From: an uncultured Rhodospirillaceae bacterium
GTDB taxonomy: Bacteria > Pseudomonadota > Alphaproteobacteria > Reyranellales > Reyranellaceae
DNA: 59,288 nucleotides
Assembly (NCBI GenBank): GCA_945952105.1
Contig: CAMFGZ010000029.1
Span: 1-59,288, forward strand
Direction: 5' to 3'
Shown here: positions 1 through 7,952 of the stretch, piece after piece
Numbering within the stretch: the first letter of the stretch is position 1
Layout: the number at the start of each line of letters is the position of its first letter
Position numbers and translations under genes: made by a program
The notes under the pieces: generated by a model
Told to the model about the DNA's origin: nothing
Seen by the model: the letters and a program-made list of their open reading frames with translations, nothing else
The model's database searches: none

Positions 1-56
1 TGCAACTACATCCAAAACGCCGGATATGCTCACGTCAAAACGTGAAACGCTCTAAT

Positions 57-112
57 GGTGGAGAAAAGGTCTCTCCACTCCGCGCTGCGCGCTCCGGTCG
101 AGACGACGGGAG
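57..112. repeat. Dispersed palindromic repeat, copy A
   Basis: This stretch abuts the stop codon of uup. It contains a short hairpin (GGAGA, AAAGGTC, TCTCC) followed by a GC-rich segment ending GGTCGAGACGACGGG. Nearly the same string recurs at 24645-24712, and a shorter related core occurs at 2358-2463, 35524-35595 and 42034-42132. Being 3' of uup, it may act as a processing or termination structure. Bases 1-56 show nothing recognisable. Confidence 0.6.
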
Positions 113-1924
113 CTAACCGCCCAACTCTTCCTTGAGCATCTCGAGCTCCAGCCATTCCGTCTCGGCTGCTTCGATCTCGGCCTGGGCGGCGCCGATGCGG
201 GTGGTCTTGGACTGGAAGTGTTTGGGATCGCGGCGGTAGAGGTCGGGATCGGCCAGCGCCTGCTGGAGCGTCGCGATCTCGGCCTGCAGGGCTTCGATCT
301 TCTTGGGCAGCTCGACCAGGGCGCGTTCGCGCTTGTAGCCGAGGCGTTGCTTGGCCGGCGCGGCGGGCTTCGGCGTCGCGGGCGCCTTGTCCTTCGCGCG
401 CGACGCCGACGCGGACACGGGCTCGGGACGCGGCCCGCGCTGGGCCACGTAGTCGCTGTAGCCGCCGGCATATTCGGTCGCGGTGCCGTCGCCTTCGAGG
501 ACGATGGTCGAGGTCACGAGCCGGTCGAGGAAGTCGCGGTCGTGGCTCACCAGCAGGACGGTGCCGTCGTAATCGTCAAGCGCTTCCTGCAGGAGGTCGA
601 GCGTGTCGGCGTCGAGGTCGTTGGTCGGCTCGTCGAGCACGATCATGTTCGACGGTGCGGCCAGCGCCTTGGCCAGCAGAAGGCGGTTGCGCTCGCCGCC
701 CGAGAGGGTGCGCACCGGCTGGCGCGCCTGCTCGTCGCGGAACAGGTATTCGCGCAGGTAGGTCATCACATGCGTGAGATGCCCGCGCACCAGCACATGG
801 TCGTTGCGGTCGGCCAGCGTGTCCCACGGTGTCTTGTCGGGATCGAGGCCGATGCGGCGCTGGTCGATCACCACCGGCATCAGGTTGGCGCCGAGCTTCA
901 CCGTGCCGCTGTCGGGTTCGAGCTCGCCCATCAACATCTTGAGCAAGGTCGTCTTGCCCGCGCCGTTCGGCCCAATGAGACCGATGCGATTCTTGCGGAA
1001 GATGCGCGTCGAGAAATCCTGGACGATGACCTTGTCGCCCCAGCGCTTGGTGATGTTCCGCGCCGTAACGACCAGCGCGCCCGAGGCCTCGGCGCTGCCG
1101 GCCTCGATGGTGGCGCGGCCGACGGGGCCGATCTGCTGGCTGCGCTGCTGGCGAAGGGCTGCGAGCGCACGCAGACGGCCCTCGTTGCGCGTGCGGCGGG
1201 CACGGATCGACTTGCCGGCCCATTCGGTCTCGCGCTCGATCAGCCGGTCGAGCTTGTGCCGCTCGGTGGCCTCGCGTTCGAGGATGTCGTTCGACCAGGC
1301 CTCGAACTCGCCATAGCCCTTGTCGAGGCGGCGCACGATGCCGCGGTCGAGCCACAGCACGGCGCGCGTCAGGTTGGTGAGGAAGCGGCGGTCGTGGCTC
1401 ACCAGCACATAGGCGCCGCGCCACTTCGAGAGCTTCTCCTCCAGCCACTCGATGGTCGGCAGGTCGAGATGGTTGGTCGGCTCGTCGAGCAGCATGACAT
1501 CGGGCTCGGCGATCAGCACGCGGGCGAGCGCCGCGCGGCGCGCCTCGCCCCCGGAGAGGGTGGCCGGATCGCGCCCGCTGTCGAGCTTCATGTCGTCGAG
1601 GATGGCGGCGACGCGATAGTCGTCCGGGCCCAGCGAATCGGTGAGCGCCGAGGCGACATAGGCGCCGACCGTGGCGTGTCCGGTGAAGTCCGGCTCCTGC
1701 GGCAGGGTGGCGACGGTGGCGCCGGGCTGGGCGAAGCGCTCGCCCGAATCGGCGATCGGCGCGCCTGCCAGGATGCGCAGCAGGGTCGACTTGCCCGCAC
1801 CGTTGCGGCCGACCAGCGACAGGCGCTCGCCCGGCGCGATACCAAGATCGACGCCGGCCAGGATCGTCTGGTCGCCGAGATGGAAGCGGATGTCGCTCAG
1901 CGCGAGGAGAGGAGGATCGGCCAT
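113..1924 (-). CDS. uup: ABC-F family ATPase Uup
   Basis: A 603-residue soluble protein with two ABC ATPase domains in tandem and no membrane segment. The first half has signature SGGEARRAALARVL and Walker B LDEPTNHLD. The second has Walker A GPNGAGKTT, signature LSGGERNRLLLAKAL and LDEPTNDLD. The C-terminal 80 or so residues are a charged coiled coil typical of Uup, which in E. coli binds DNA and branched intermediates and reduces precise transposon excision; ABC-F proteins in general act on ribosomes. The reading frame stays open to 2419, but the ATG at 1924 is chosen because the ABC homology starts there and the upstream part is antisense to the DUF1491 gene. It diverges from that gene with 90 bases between. 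Confidence 0.93.
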   Translation of the reverse strand: MADPPLLALSDIRFHLGDQTILAGVDLGIAPGERLSLVGRNGAGKSTLLRILAGAPIADSGERFAQPGATVATLPQEPDFTGHATVGAYVASALTDSLGPDDYRVAAILDDMKLDSGRDPATLSGGEARRAALARVLIAEPDVMLLDEPTNHLDLPTIEWLEEKLSKWRGAYVLVSHDRRFLTNLTRAVLWLDRGIVRRLDKGYGEFEAWSNDILEREATERHKLDRLIERETEWAGKSIRARRTRNEGRLRALAALRQQRSQQIGPVGRATIEAGSAEASGALVVTARNITKRWGDKVIVQDFSTRIFRKNRIGLIGPNGAGKTTLLKMLMGELEPDSGTVKLGANLMPVVIDQRRIGLDPDKTPWDTLADRNDHVLVRGHLTHVMTYLREYLFRDEQARQPVRTLSGGERNRLLLAKALAAPSNMIVLDEPTNDLDADTLDLLQEALDDYDGTVLLVSHDRDFLDRLVTSTIVLEGDGTATEYAGGYSDYVAQRGPRPEPVSASASRAKDKAPATPKPAAPAKQRLGYKRERALVELPKKIEALQAEIATLQQALADPDLYRRDPKHFQSKTTRIGAAQAEIEAAETEWLELEMLKEELGG

Positions 1925-2014
1925 CGGTGGGCGCTGTATTGGCCGAACCGGCCCGCGTCGGCAAGGTTTGCGGCGTTTGACGCGCCGGTTGCCGCCCTGC
2001 ATGAAGGCGCCGAC

Positions 2015-2350
2015 ATGGTGATGGGCCTCACGACGGGACTTTGGGTCAGCGCGCAGGTGCGCCTGTGCGACCGCGCGTTCATTCCCGCAGCGGTCGTGCG
2101 ACGCGGGGATCCCGATGTCGGCACCGTGCTGCTGAAGATCAACCGCTTCGAGGCTGGCGTGACCGTCTTCACCCAGACCAGCACGCTGGGCGACGAACCG
2201 GCGTGGAGCCGCGGCACCGGCCCCTCGCCCGTCACCGAGCCCGAAGCCGACGCCTACATCGCCCGCCAGGTCGCGCGCGACCCCGACCTCTGGGTCCTCG
2301 AGATCGAGGACCGCAAGGGCGAATACAAGATGGTCGGGAAAATCCTGTGA
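2015..2350 (+). CDS. DUF1491 family protein
   Basis: A 111-residue protein matching the small alphaproteobacterial DUF1491 family in length and pattern. The N-terminal segment reads GLWVSAQVRLCD, the middle GTVLLKINRFEAG and TRTSTLGDEPAW-like residues, and the C-terminus has an acidic Y-I-A-R-Q segment followed by DLWVLEIEDRKG. No catalytic motif is visible and the function is unknown. In-frame starts lie at 2015 (ATG), 2018 (GTG) and 2021 (ATG); the first is used, with a GAAGGCG-like ribosome site before it. It diverges from uup and converges on the nlpD-like gene, with a palindromic repeat between the two stops. Confidence 0.82.
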   Translation: MVMGLTTGLWVSAQVRLCDRAFIPAAVVRRGDPDVGTVLLKINRFEAGVTVFTQTSTLGDEPAWSRGTGPSPVTEPEADAYIARQVARDPDLWVLEIEDRKGEYKMVGKIL

Positions 2351-2357
2351 CGCGGCG

Positions 2358-2463
2358 GAAAGGTCCTTCGCCCACGCTGCGCTTCGCTCAGGATGACAAA
2401 TTTTCAGGACGCACGGCATCGCGCCAATAAAATTGTCGCCCCGAACGAAGTGAGGGACCCTTA
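2358..2463. repeat. Dispersed palindromic repeat, copy C
   Basis: Two arms lie in inverted orientation. Arm 1 (2359-2400) begins AAAGGTCCTTCG and ends CAGGATGACAAA. Arm 2 (2433-2463) begins TTGTCGCCCCGAAC and ends GAGGGACCCTTA. The spacer contains GCGCCAATAAAA, which is also seen as GCGCCAATGAAAG in copy E. It sits between two converging genes and reaches to within three bases of the nlpD-like stop codon, where it may serve as a bidirectional terminator. Confidence 0.7.
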
Positions 2464-2465
2464 CC

Positions 2466-3350
2466 TCACTGCGCCCCCAGCACCGTCGTCGGGTCTATGG
2501 TCTTGCCGGCGCGGCGGACCTCGAAGTGGAGTTGCGGCTCGGGCGTGCCCCCGGAGGTCCCGACCTTGGCGATCGTCTGGCCGCGCTTCACCGTGTCGCC
2601 CTTCTTCACGAGCAGATCTTCGTTGTTGCCGTAGGCGGTGATGTAGCCGCCCGGATGCTCGATCAGCAGCAGGTTGCCCATCTTGGCCACATCGCCGCCG
2701 GCATAGATCACCTTGCCGCCCTCGGCGGCCTTGACCGGCGTGCCCTGGGCGGCGGCGATGTTGATGCCGTCGTTCCTCTGGCCACCCGTGGTGCCATAGG
2801 GCGAGATGATCTTGCCGTTGACCGGCCAGCTCATCCGCGGCGCCGGCGGCGTGGCCGGAACGGTCACCGATTTGGCCGCGAGCGGCGTCGGCTCGCCGGC
2901 AGGTGCGGCGGAGCGCGGCGCTTCACCCTGCGAGGAGCCGGGCGGTGGCGCGAGGCCCTCGCGCTTCACCGAGGACGGCGCGTTGGGATTGGCAGCCGCG
3001 GTCTGCTGCGCCGCCGACTCACCGTACGTATCCTGCACGAAGCGCGCGCCGGGCATGGCAAGCGACTGGCCGGGCTTGATCGTGTACGGCGCCTTGAGAT
3101 TGTTGCGGTCGATGATGGTCTGCGTCGGCACGCCGTAGCGGCGCGACAGGCCTTCGACCGTGTCCTTGTCCTTCACCACATAGACGGGAACGGCATTGGG
3201 GCCGGCGGCGGACCCGGGATATTCCATGGTGCCTTCACGGGCACCCATGACGGTGTTGCAGGCGCCGAGCGCGACCGACAGCACCGCCATTGTACCCAGC
3301 GTGTGCATCCGGCCGGCCCATCGCGAGGGGAAGCGAGGGGCGTTCTTCAT
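2466..3350 (-). CDS. nlpD: NlpD-like lipoprotein (LysM + degenerate M23)
   Basis: A 294-residue lipoprotein. A hydrophobic segment ends in lipobox LGAC, with the lipidated Cys at residue 31; an in-frame Met15 is an alternative start giving a more usual signal length. A LysM domain (about 56-100) binds peptidoglycan. A Pro/Ala-rich linker leads to an M23 (LytM) domain at about 185-292. The metal ligands are lost: the H-x(3)-D region reads RNDGINI, the next His position reads AYGNNE, and only QLHFE remains of HxH. As in E. coli NlpD, this suggests an activator of cell-wall amidases rather than an endopeptidase. It is the last gene of the housekeeping run, 52 bases after pcm. Confidence 0.88.
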   Translation of the reverse strand: MKNAPRFPSRWAGRMHTLGTMAVLSVALGACNTVMGAREGTMEYPGSAAGPNAVPVYVVKDKDTVEGLSRRYGVPTQTIIDRNNLKAPYTIKPGQSLAMPGARFVQDTYGESAAQQTAAANPNAPSSVKREGLAPPPGSSQGEAPRSAAPAGEPTPLAAKSVTVPATPPAPRMSWPVNGKIISPYGTTGGQRNDGINIAAAQGTPVKAAEGGKVIYAGGDVAKMGNLLLIEHPGGYITAYGNNEDLLVKKGDTVKRGQTIAKVGTSGGTPEPQLHFEVRRAGKTIDPTTVLGAQ

Positions 3351-3402
3351 GTGTGCAGTCTACCGTATCGCGAATCCGGGATAAAGGCGGCGAGACAGCG
3401 CC

Positions 3403-4050
3403 TCAACCCTGTCCCAAAACCGGCAATGGTCCCGCGACGAGCGGCACGAACCGTACCGGCATCAGCGTGTCGCGCTGCAGGCCGCTCTCGTTCTTCACGA
3501 TGCGCTCGACGACCTGCGAGGTGGGATCGCGACCGACGGGCACGATCAGGATACCGCCGACGGCGAGCTGGTCGATCAGCGCCTGCGGACGTTCCTCGGC
3601 GGCGGCGGTGACGATGATGCGGTCGAACGGCGCCTGGCCCGGCCAGCCCTTGCTGCCGTCGTTGATGTCGACCACGACGTTGTAGATGCCGAGGTCGAGC
3701 AACAGTCGCTCGGCCGCCTTGGAGAGCGGCTTGAAGCGCTCGACCGAGTAGACGCGCCGCGCGAGCTTCGCCAGTACGGCGGCCTGGTAGCCCGAGCCGG
3801 TGCCGATCTCGAGCACCTTCATGCGCGGGCCGACCCGCAACGCCTCGGTCATGGCGGCGACCACCAGCGGCTGGCTGATCGTCTGGCCGAAGGCGATGGG
3901 CAGCGCGGTATTCTCCCAGGCCCGCTCAGCGAAGGTCTGCGTGACGAAGCGCTCGCGGTCGACCGAGGCGATGGCCGCCAGCACGTTCTCGTCCGTAATG
4001 CCCGAGTTGCGCAGCTCGGCAATCAGGCGCTGCATGGCGGGGACGTTCAC
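3403..4050 (-). CDS. pcm: Protein-L-isoaspartate O-methyltransferase
   Basis: A 215-residue cytosolic enzyme that uses S-adenosylmethionine to methylate isoaspartyl residues in ageing proteins and so starts their repair. The N-terminal helix and ITDENVLAAIASVDRERFV are typical of the family. SAM motif I is VLEIGTGSGYQAAV at about residues 77-90, and a post-motif acidic residue sits in VYSVERF. FDRIIVTAAAEERP and the C-terminal MPVRFVPLV segment match the family. The start ATG at 4050 lies 13 bases after the surE stop. The surE-pcm-nlpD order is widely conserved in proteobacteria and links the gene to stationary-phase survival. Confidence 0.95.
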   Translation of the reverse strand: MNVPAMQRLIAELRNSGITDENVLAAIASVDRERFVTQTFAERAWENTALPIAFGQTISQPLVVAAMTEALRVGPRMKVLEIGTGSGYQAAVLAKLARRVYSVERFKPLSKAAERLLLDLGIYNVVVDINDGSKGWPGQAPFDRIIVTAAAEERPQALIDQLAVGGILIVPVGRDPTSQVVERIVKNESGLQRDTLMPVRFVPLVAGPLPVLGQG

Positions 4051-4063
4051 GCGGGCCTGTCCC

Positions 4064-4861
4064 CTAGTCGAGGTCGACGGGCGCCGCCTCGAACTCCGCC
4101 ACGAGCTTGCGGCGCATGCTCTCGTGCGTCAGGTCGAGGTGCAGCGGAGTGACGGAGATGTGGCCCGAGCGGACGGCAGCAATGTCGCTCGCCGCGTCGA
4201 TCTCGCTCTCCTGCGGCGCGTAGCCGATCCAGTAGTAGGTGCCGCCGCGCGGATCCTTGCGCTCGACGATATGACCGCCGAAGCCGCGTGTGCCGGTATG
4301 CGTGACCTTCACGCCGTTTACCGAGACCGCGACCACGTCGGGGAAGTTGATGTTCACGAGCACGTTGCGCGGCCATTCCATGGCCAGGACGCGGCGTGCG
4401 ACAGCGGCACCATGGGCGGTCGCCGTGCCCCACTTCACCGGATGGTCGTGCGTGTAGGCCTGGCTGAAGGCGATCGACGGGAGACCGAGCAGGCAGCCTT
4501 CCATGGCGGCAGCGATGGTGCCCGAATAGGTCACGTCGTCGGCGATGTTGGTGCCGCGGTTGACGCCCGACAGGACGAGATCGGGCTTGCGATCCTTCAT
4601 CAGGTGCTTGACGGCGAACAGGACGCAATCGGTCGGCGTGCCGTCGATGGCGAATTTGTGCTCGCTGACCTCGCGCGCGCGGATCGGGCGCGACAGCGAG
4701 AGAGAGTGTCCTGCGCCGCTCTGATTGACCTCGGGCGCCACGATCCAGACATCGTTCGACAACTGCGTGGCGATCTCGACCAGGGCTTCGAGGCCAGGCG
4801 CGTGGATGCCGTCGTCGTTGGTGACGAGGATGCGCGCCTTGGCGAGGTTGGCGACCTTCAT
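4064..4861 (-). CDS. surE: 5'/3'-nucleotidase SurE
   Basis: A 265-residue metal-dependent phosphatase acting on nucleoside 5'- and 3'-monophosphates and short polyphosphate. The metal site LVTNDDGIHAPG is at residues 11-22 and the second SurE signature LVLSGVNRGTNIADDV follows, with YSGTIAAAMEG downstream. The open frame extends upstream within serS, but the SurE fold begins at the ATG at 4861, which overlaps the serS TGA as ATGA and so implies translational coupling. The gene sits between serS and pcm as in many alphaproteobacteria. Confidence 0.95.
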   Translation of the reverse strand: MKVANLAKARILVTNDDGIHAPGLEALVEIATQLSNDVWIVAPEVNQSGAGHSLSLSRPIRAREVSEHKFAIDGTPTDCVLFAVKHLMKDRKPDLVLSGVNRGTNIADDVTYSGTIAAAMEGCLLGLPSIAFSQAYTHDHPVKWGTATAHGAAVARRVLAMEWPRNVLVNINFPDVVAVSVNGVKVTHTGTRGFGGHIVERKDPRGGTYYWIGYAPQESEIDAASDIAAVRSGHISVTPLHLDLTHESMRRKLVAEFEAAPVDLD

Positions 4862-6153
4862 TTCTTCGCAGGCGCGGCAGGGGGCGCGGGGATGAGTTCG
4901 AGCCCGCCCATGTAGGGACGCAGCGCCTCGGGCACCGTCACCGAACCGTCCTCGTTCTGATAGTTCTCCAGCACCGCGACCAGCGTGCGGCCGACCGCCA
5001 GGGCCGAGCCGTTCAGCGTGTTGAGGAAGCGTGTCCCCTTGCCTTCCTTCGGCCGGTAGCGCGCGTTCATGCGGCGGGCCTGGAAGTCGCCCATGTTCGA
5101 GCAGCTCGAGATCTCGCGATAGGCGTTCTGGCCCGGGAGCCAGACCTCGATGTCGTAGGTCTTGCGCGAGCCGAAGCCCATGTCGCCGCCGCACAGCACG
5201 ACGGTGCGATAGGCGAGGCCGAGGCGCTTCAGCACCTCCTCCGCGCACGCCGTCATGCGCTCGTGCTCGGCGGCGGACTGCTCGGGCGTGGTGATGCTCA
5301 CCAGCTCGACCTTGGGGAACTGGTGCTGCCGGATCATGCCGCGCGTGTCCTTGCCGGCGGAGCCCGCCTCGGAGCGAAAGCAGGGCGTGAAGGCCGTGAA
5401 GCGCAGCGGCAGTTCCTTCTCCTCCAGCACCATGTCGTTCACCAGGTTGGTGAGCGAGACTTCGGCGGTGGGGATCAGCCAGAAGCCGTTGTCGGTGCGG
5501 AACATGTCCTCGGCGAACTTCGGCAGCTGGCCGACGCCGTAGACCGCCGCATCCTTCACCAGCAGCGGCGGATTGACCTCGGTGTAGCCACCCTCGACCG
5601 TGTGCAGGTCGAGCATGAACTGGGCCAGTGCCCGCTCCAGCCGCGCAAGGTGCGCTTTCAGGAACACGAACCGGGAGCCGGAGATCTTCACAGCGGCGGC
5701 GAAATCCATGTTGCCGGTGGCTTCGCCCAGCGCCACATGATCCTTCGGCGTGAAGCTGAAGTTGCGCTGGTTGCCCTCGCGGCGAATCTCGACGTTGCCG
5801 GTCTCGTCGGCGCCCTCGGGCACCTCCTCGAACGGCAGGTTCGGCACCACTTCGAGCCGGATCCGCAGCTCCTCGTCGAGACGGCTCGCCTCGTGCTCGC
5901 CGTCCTTCAGGCTCTGCTCGAGCGCGGCGACCTCGGCCATCAGCGGGTCGGCATTCTCGCCCTTGCGCTTGGCCATGCCGATCTGCTGGCTGAGCGCCTT
6001 GCGCTTCGCCTGGATCGACTCGCTCTCGGAGATGGCCGCGCGGCGGCGCCTGTCGATCTCCAGGATCTCGGCCGACAGCGGCGCCAGGCCACGCTTCTTC
6101 AGGCCGGCGTCGAACGCCTCGGGGGTTTCGCGGATGAAACGAATGTCATGCAT
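4858..6153 (-). CDS. serS: Serine--tRNA ligase
   Basis: A 431-residue class II aminoacyl-tRNA synthetase that charges tRNA-Ser (and tRNA-Sec where present) with serine. Residues of about 30-105 form the charged antiparallel coiled-coil arm that grips the long variable arm of the tRNA. The catalytic core has the TAEVSLTNLV region, motif 2 (FRSEAGSAGKDTRGMIRQHQ) and motif 3 near LNGSALAVGRTLVAVLENYQ. Length is usual. The start ATG at 6153 follows the tatC stop by three bases, and the stop overlaps the surE start. Confidence 0.97.
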   Translation of the reverse strand: MHDIRFIRETPEAFDAGLKKRGLAPLSAEILEIDRRRRAAISESESIQAKRKALSQQIGMAKRKGENADPLMAEVAALEQSLKDGEHEASRLDEELRIRLEVVPNLPFEEVPEGADETGNVEIRREGNQRNFSFTPKDHVALGEATGNMDFAAAVKISGSRFVFLKAHLARLERALAQFMLDLHTVEGGYTEVNPPLLVKDAAVYGVGQLPKFAEDMFRTDNGFWLIPTAEVSLTNLVNDMVLEEKELPLRFTAFTPCFRSEAGSAGKDTRGMIRQHQFPKVELVSITTPEQSAAEHERMTACAEEVLKRLGLAYRTVVLCGGDMGFGSRKTYDIEVWLPGQNAYREISSCSNMGDFQARRMNARYRPKEGKGTRFLNTLNGSALAVGRTLVAVLENYQNEDGSVTVPEALRPYMGGLELIPAPPAAPAKK

Positions 6154-6156
6154 GGG

Positions 6157-6969
6157 TCAGTTGCCGGACTGGCCGGCCTTCTCTGCTTCCTCGGCCTTAC
6201 GTTCGGCCTCTTCCGCTGCCTTCTCCTCGCGCGCCCGCTTCCGCTCGATCACGCCGCCGATCAGGATCGAAATCTCGTAGAAGGCCATCAGCGGGACCGC
6301 GAGCGCGATCTGGCTGACGACGTCGGGGGGCGCCAGTACGGCGGCAATGACGAAGGCCACCACGATGGCGTAGCGGCGCTTGGACTTCAGCCCCTCGGTG
6401 GTGGCGATGCCGACCTGGATCAGCAGGGTCAGCAGGACCGGCACCTCGAACGCGAAGCCGAAGGCGAAGACGAGCTGCAGGATGCGTTCGAGATAGTCGG
6501 ACGATCGGAGCGTTTTCTCGATGTCCGGCGGCGCGTACTGCGTCAGCATGAAGTTGATCACGTACGGCAGCACGACGTAGTACATCAGCGCGCAGCCGGC
6601 ATAGAACATGAACGGCGTGGCGACGAGGAACGGGATGAACGCCCGCTTCTCGTGGCGGTACAGGCCGGGCGCGACGAACAGCCAGATCTGGACCGCGATC
6701 AGCGGGAACCCCACGATCAGCGCCACGAAGGCCGACAGTTTCACCGTGACGAAGAAGAACTCGAAGATGTCGAGGACGATGACCTTGTAGCCATCGGCCA
6801 GCGCCGGCTGCATCAGGAACGAGAAGATCGGCTTGGCGAAGTAGAAGGTAACGAAGAAGACGGCGAAGAAGCAGACCAGCGCATAGATCAGGCGCTTGCG
6901 CAGCTCGATCAGGTGATCGAGCAGCGGCATCGGCTTGTCGTCTTCAGGTCCGTCGTGCGCCTGGGTCAC
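6157..6969 (-). CDS. tatC: Sec-independent protein translocase TatC
   Basis: A 270-residue inner-membrane protein with six predicted transmembrane segments, the TatBC receptor subunit that recognises twin-arginine signal peptides. The family signature appears as MPLLDHLIELRKRL near residues 13-26 and as VAPGLYRHEKRAFIPF around 103-118. The C-terminal tail after the last helix is a highly charged Glu/Lys/Arg/Ala helix of about 30 residues, longer than the E. coli tail. It is downstream of tatB with a 69-base gap and is followed directly by serS. Confidence 0.97.
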   Translation of the reverse strand: MTQAHDGPEDDKPMPLLDHLIELRKRLIYALVCFFAVFFVTFYFAKPIFSFLMQPALADGYKVIVLDIFEFFFVTVKLSAFVALIVGFPLIAVQIWLFVAPGLYRHEKRAFIPFLVATPFMFYAGCALMYYVVLPYVINFMLTQYAPPDIEKTLRSSDYLERILQLVFAFGFAFEVPVLLTLLIQVGIATTEGLKSKRRYAIVVAFVIAAVLAPPDVVSQIALAVPLMAFYEISILIGGVIERKRAREEKAAEEAERKAEEAEKAGQSGN

Positions 6970-7038
6970 GGAAGGGCTCGCAGAATGGGAGCCGCGTTAT
7001 GCCGCCCTTTGGCGCTCAATTCAAAGCGCAAGTTGGCG

Positions 7039-7533
7039 CTAGCCGGCCGCGACGGCCTTGGCCGGCTTTTCTTCGGCTGCAGGCACCGCAGGTTCGCTGG
7101 CCGAAGATGCCGGTTCGGCCGCTGGCACAGGCTCCGGGGCGATGGCGGCGGTCGTGGTCCCGAGCGCCGGCTCGGCGGCGATCTGGGGCGCGGACTCCGG
7201 CTCGACCAGCGGATTGTCGATCTGGGCCTTGGCCTCGGCCATGGCCTTCTCGCCCTCCGCCATACCCTCCTGCAGGGCGCTCTTGATTTCCCTGGTGGGA
7301 TCGAGCGCCTGCAGGTCGAGGCCAGGCGTGGCCGCGAGCTGCTTCTTCACGTCGTCGAGGTCTGCCTGACGCACCATCTCGTCGACATGGCCCCGGAATT
7401 CCGAGGCCATGCCACGCATCTGGGCCATCCACTTGCCCCAGCTGCGCAGCATGCCGGGCAGTTCCTTCGGGCCGATGACGACAAGCGCCACGACCGCAAT
7501 GACCAGCAGTTCCGGACTATCGATGCCAAACAT
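7039..7533 (-). CDS. tatB: Sec-independent protein translocase TatB
   Basis: A 164-residue protein with the TatB signature: a short N-terminal transmembrane helix (SPELLVIAVVALVVIGPKEL, residues 6-25) with the hinge GPKELP, then an amphipathic helix and a polar tail. The tail from about residue 95 is Ala/Pro/Glu-rich and probably disordered. TatB works with TatC as the twin-arginine signal receptor. The gene lies 26 bases downstream of tatA in the order tatA-tatB-tatC. Confidence 0.95.
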   Translation of the reverse strand: MFGIDSPELLVIAVVALVVIGPKELPGMLRSWGKWMAQMRGMASEFRGHVDEMVRQADLDDVKKQLAATPGLDLQALDPTREIKSALQEGMAEGEKAMAEAKAQIDNPLVEPESAPQIAAEPALGTTTAAIAPEPVPAAEPASSASEPAVPAAEEKPAKAVAAG

Positions 7534-7559
7534 GGCCGTTCAGGCCCTCACAGGGCCGC

Positions 7560-7832
7560 CTAGACCTTGGCGGCGCTGTCCTGGTGGTGAACCGTGCCGC
7601 CCGGCGGGGTGGTCGTCGCCTGAGCCGAGATCGGCTTGGCGGTGTCGCCCGGCTGAGTGCCCGGCTGAGCCTGCGGCGGAGTCTCTTCCTGGCCGCCCCC
7701 GACGCCCTTCTTGAAGGCCGAGAGGCCCTTGCCGAAGTCGCCCATGAGCTGCGAGACCTTGCCGCGACCGCCGAACAGCAGCAGCACGACGGCCAGCACG
7801 ATCAGCCAGTGCCATACGCTGAAGCTACCCAT
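7560..7832 (-). CDS. tatA: Sec-independent protein translocase TatA
   Basis: A 90-residue pore-forming subunit of the Tat system. It has the N-terminal helix SVWHWLIVLAVVLLLFGG, the hinge FGGRGKVSQLMGDFGKG (in place of the FG-TKKL type seen in E. coli), and an amphipathic helix GLSAFKKGV. The polar C-terminal half is Gln/Pro/Thr-rich. It opens the tatABC group, 110 bases after scpB; that gap holds an 8-bp hairpin (7859-7888). Confidence 0.95.
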   Translation of the reverse strand: MGSFSVWHWLIVLAVVLLLFGGRGKVSQLMGDFGKGLSAFKKGVGGGQEETPPQAQPGTQPGDTAKPISAQATTTPPGGTVHHQDSAAKV

Positions 7833-7858
7833 TTCAAAATGCTCCCAAGTCGATTTGC

Positions 7859-7888
7859 AATCGGCGTGTCGATCAACGAGCGCCGATT
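7859..7888 (-). other. Hairpin in the scpB-tatA gap
   Basis: An inverted repeat AATCGGCG (7859-7866) / CGCCGATT (7881-7888) with a 14-base loop lies upstream of tatA on the coding strand of this block. There is no T-run, so intrinsic termination is doubtful. It could be an mRNA processing or leader structure separating scpAB from tatABC expression. Confidence 0.35.
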
Positions 7889-7936
7889 ATGGCATCCGCT
7901 GCGAAGCCACGGCAACCGGTCGAATAAGGTGGTTCT

Positions 7937-7952
7937 GGGGCGTCAGCGCCCC
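7937..7952 (-). other. Hairpin with the scpB stop codon in its loop
   Basis: On the minus strand the RNA reads GGGGCG-CUGA-CGCCCC, a perfect 6-bp GC stem with a four-base loop. The loop contains the UGA stop codon of scpB (7945-7943). No T-run follows, so it is not a classic terminator. Whether it affects termination of translation or mRNA stability cannot be judged from sequence. Confidence 0.4.

Noticed and set aside
1925..2419. N-terminal extension of uup to 2419
   Set aside because: The added 165 residues are antisense to DUF1491 and include repeat-encoded peptide; ABC homology begins at 1924.
5263..7563. A 766-codon plus-strand ORF across serS, tatC and tatB
   Set aside because: Composition is a shadow of well-supported minus-strand genes in GC-rich DNA; no domain is recognisable.
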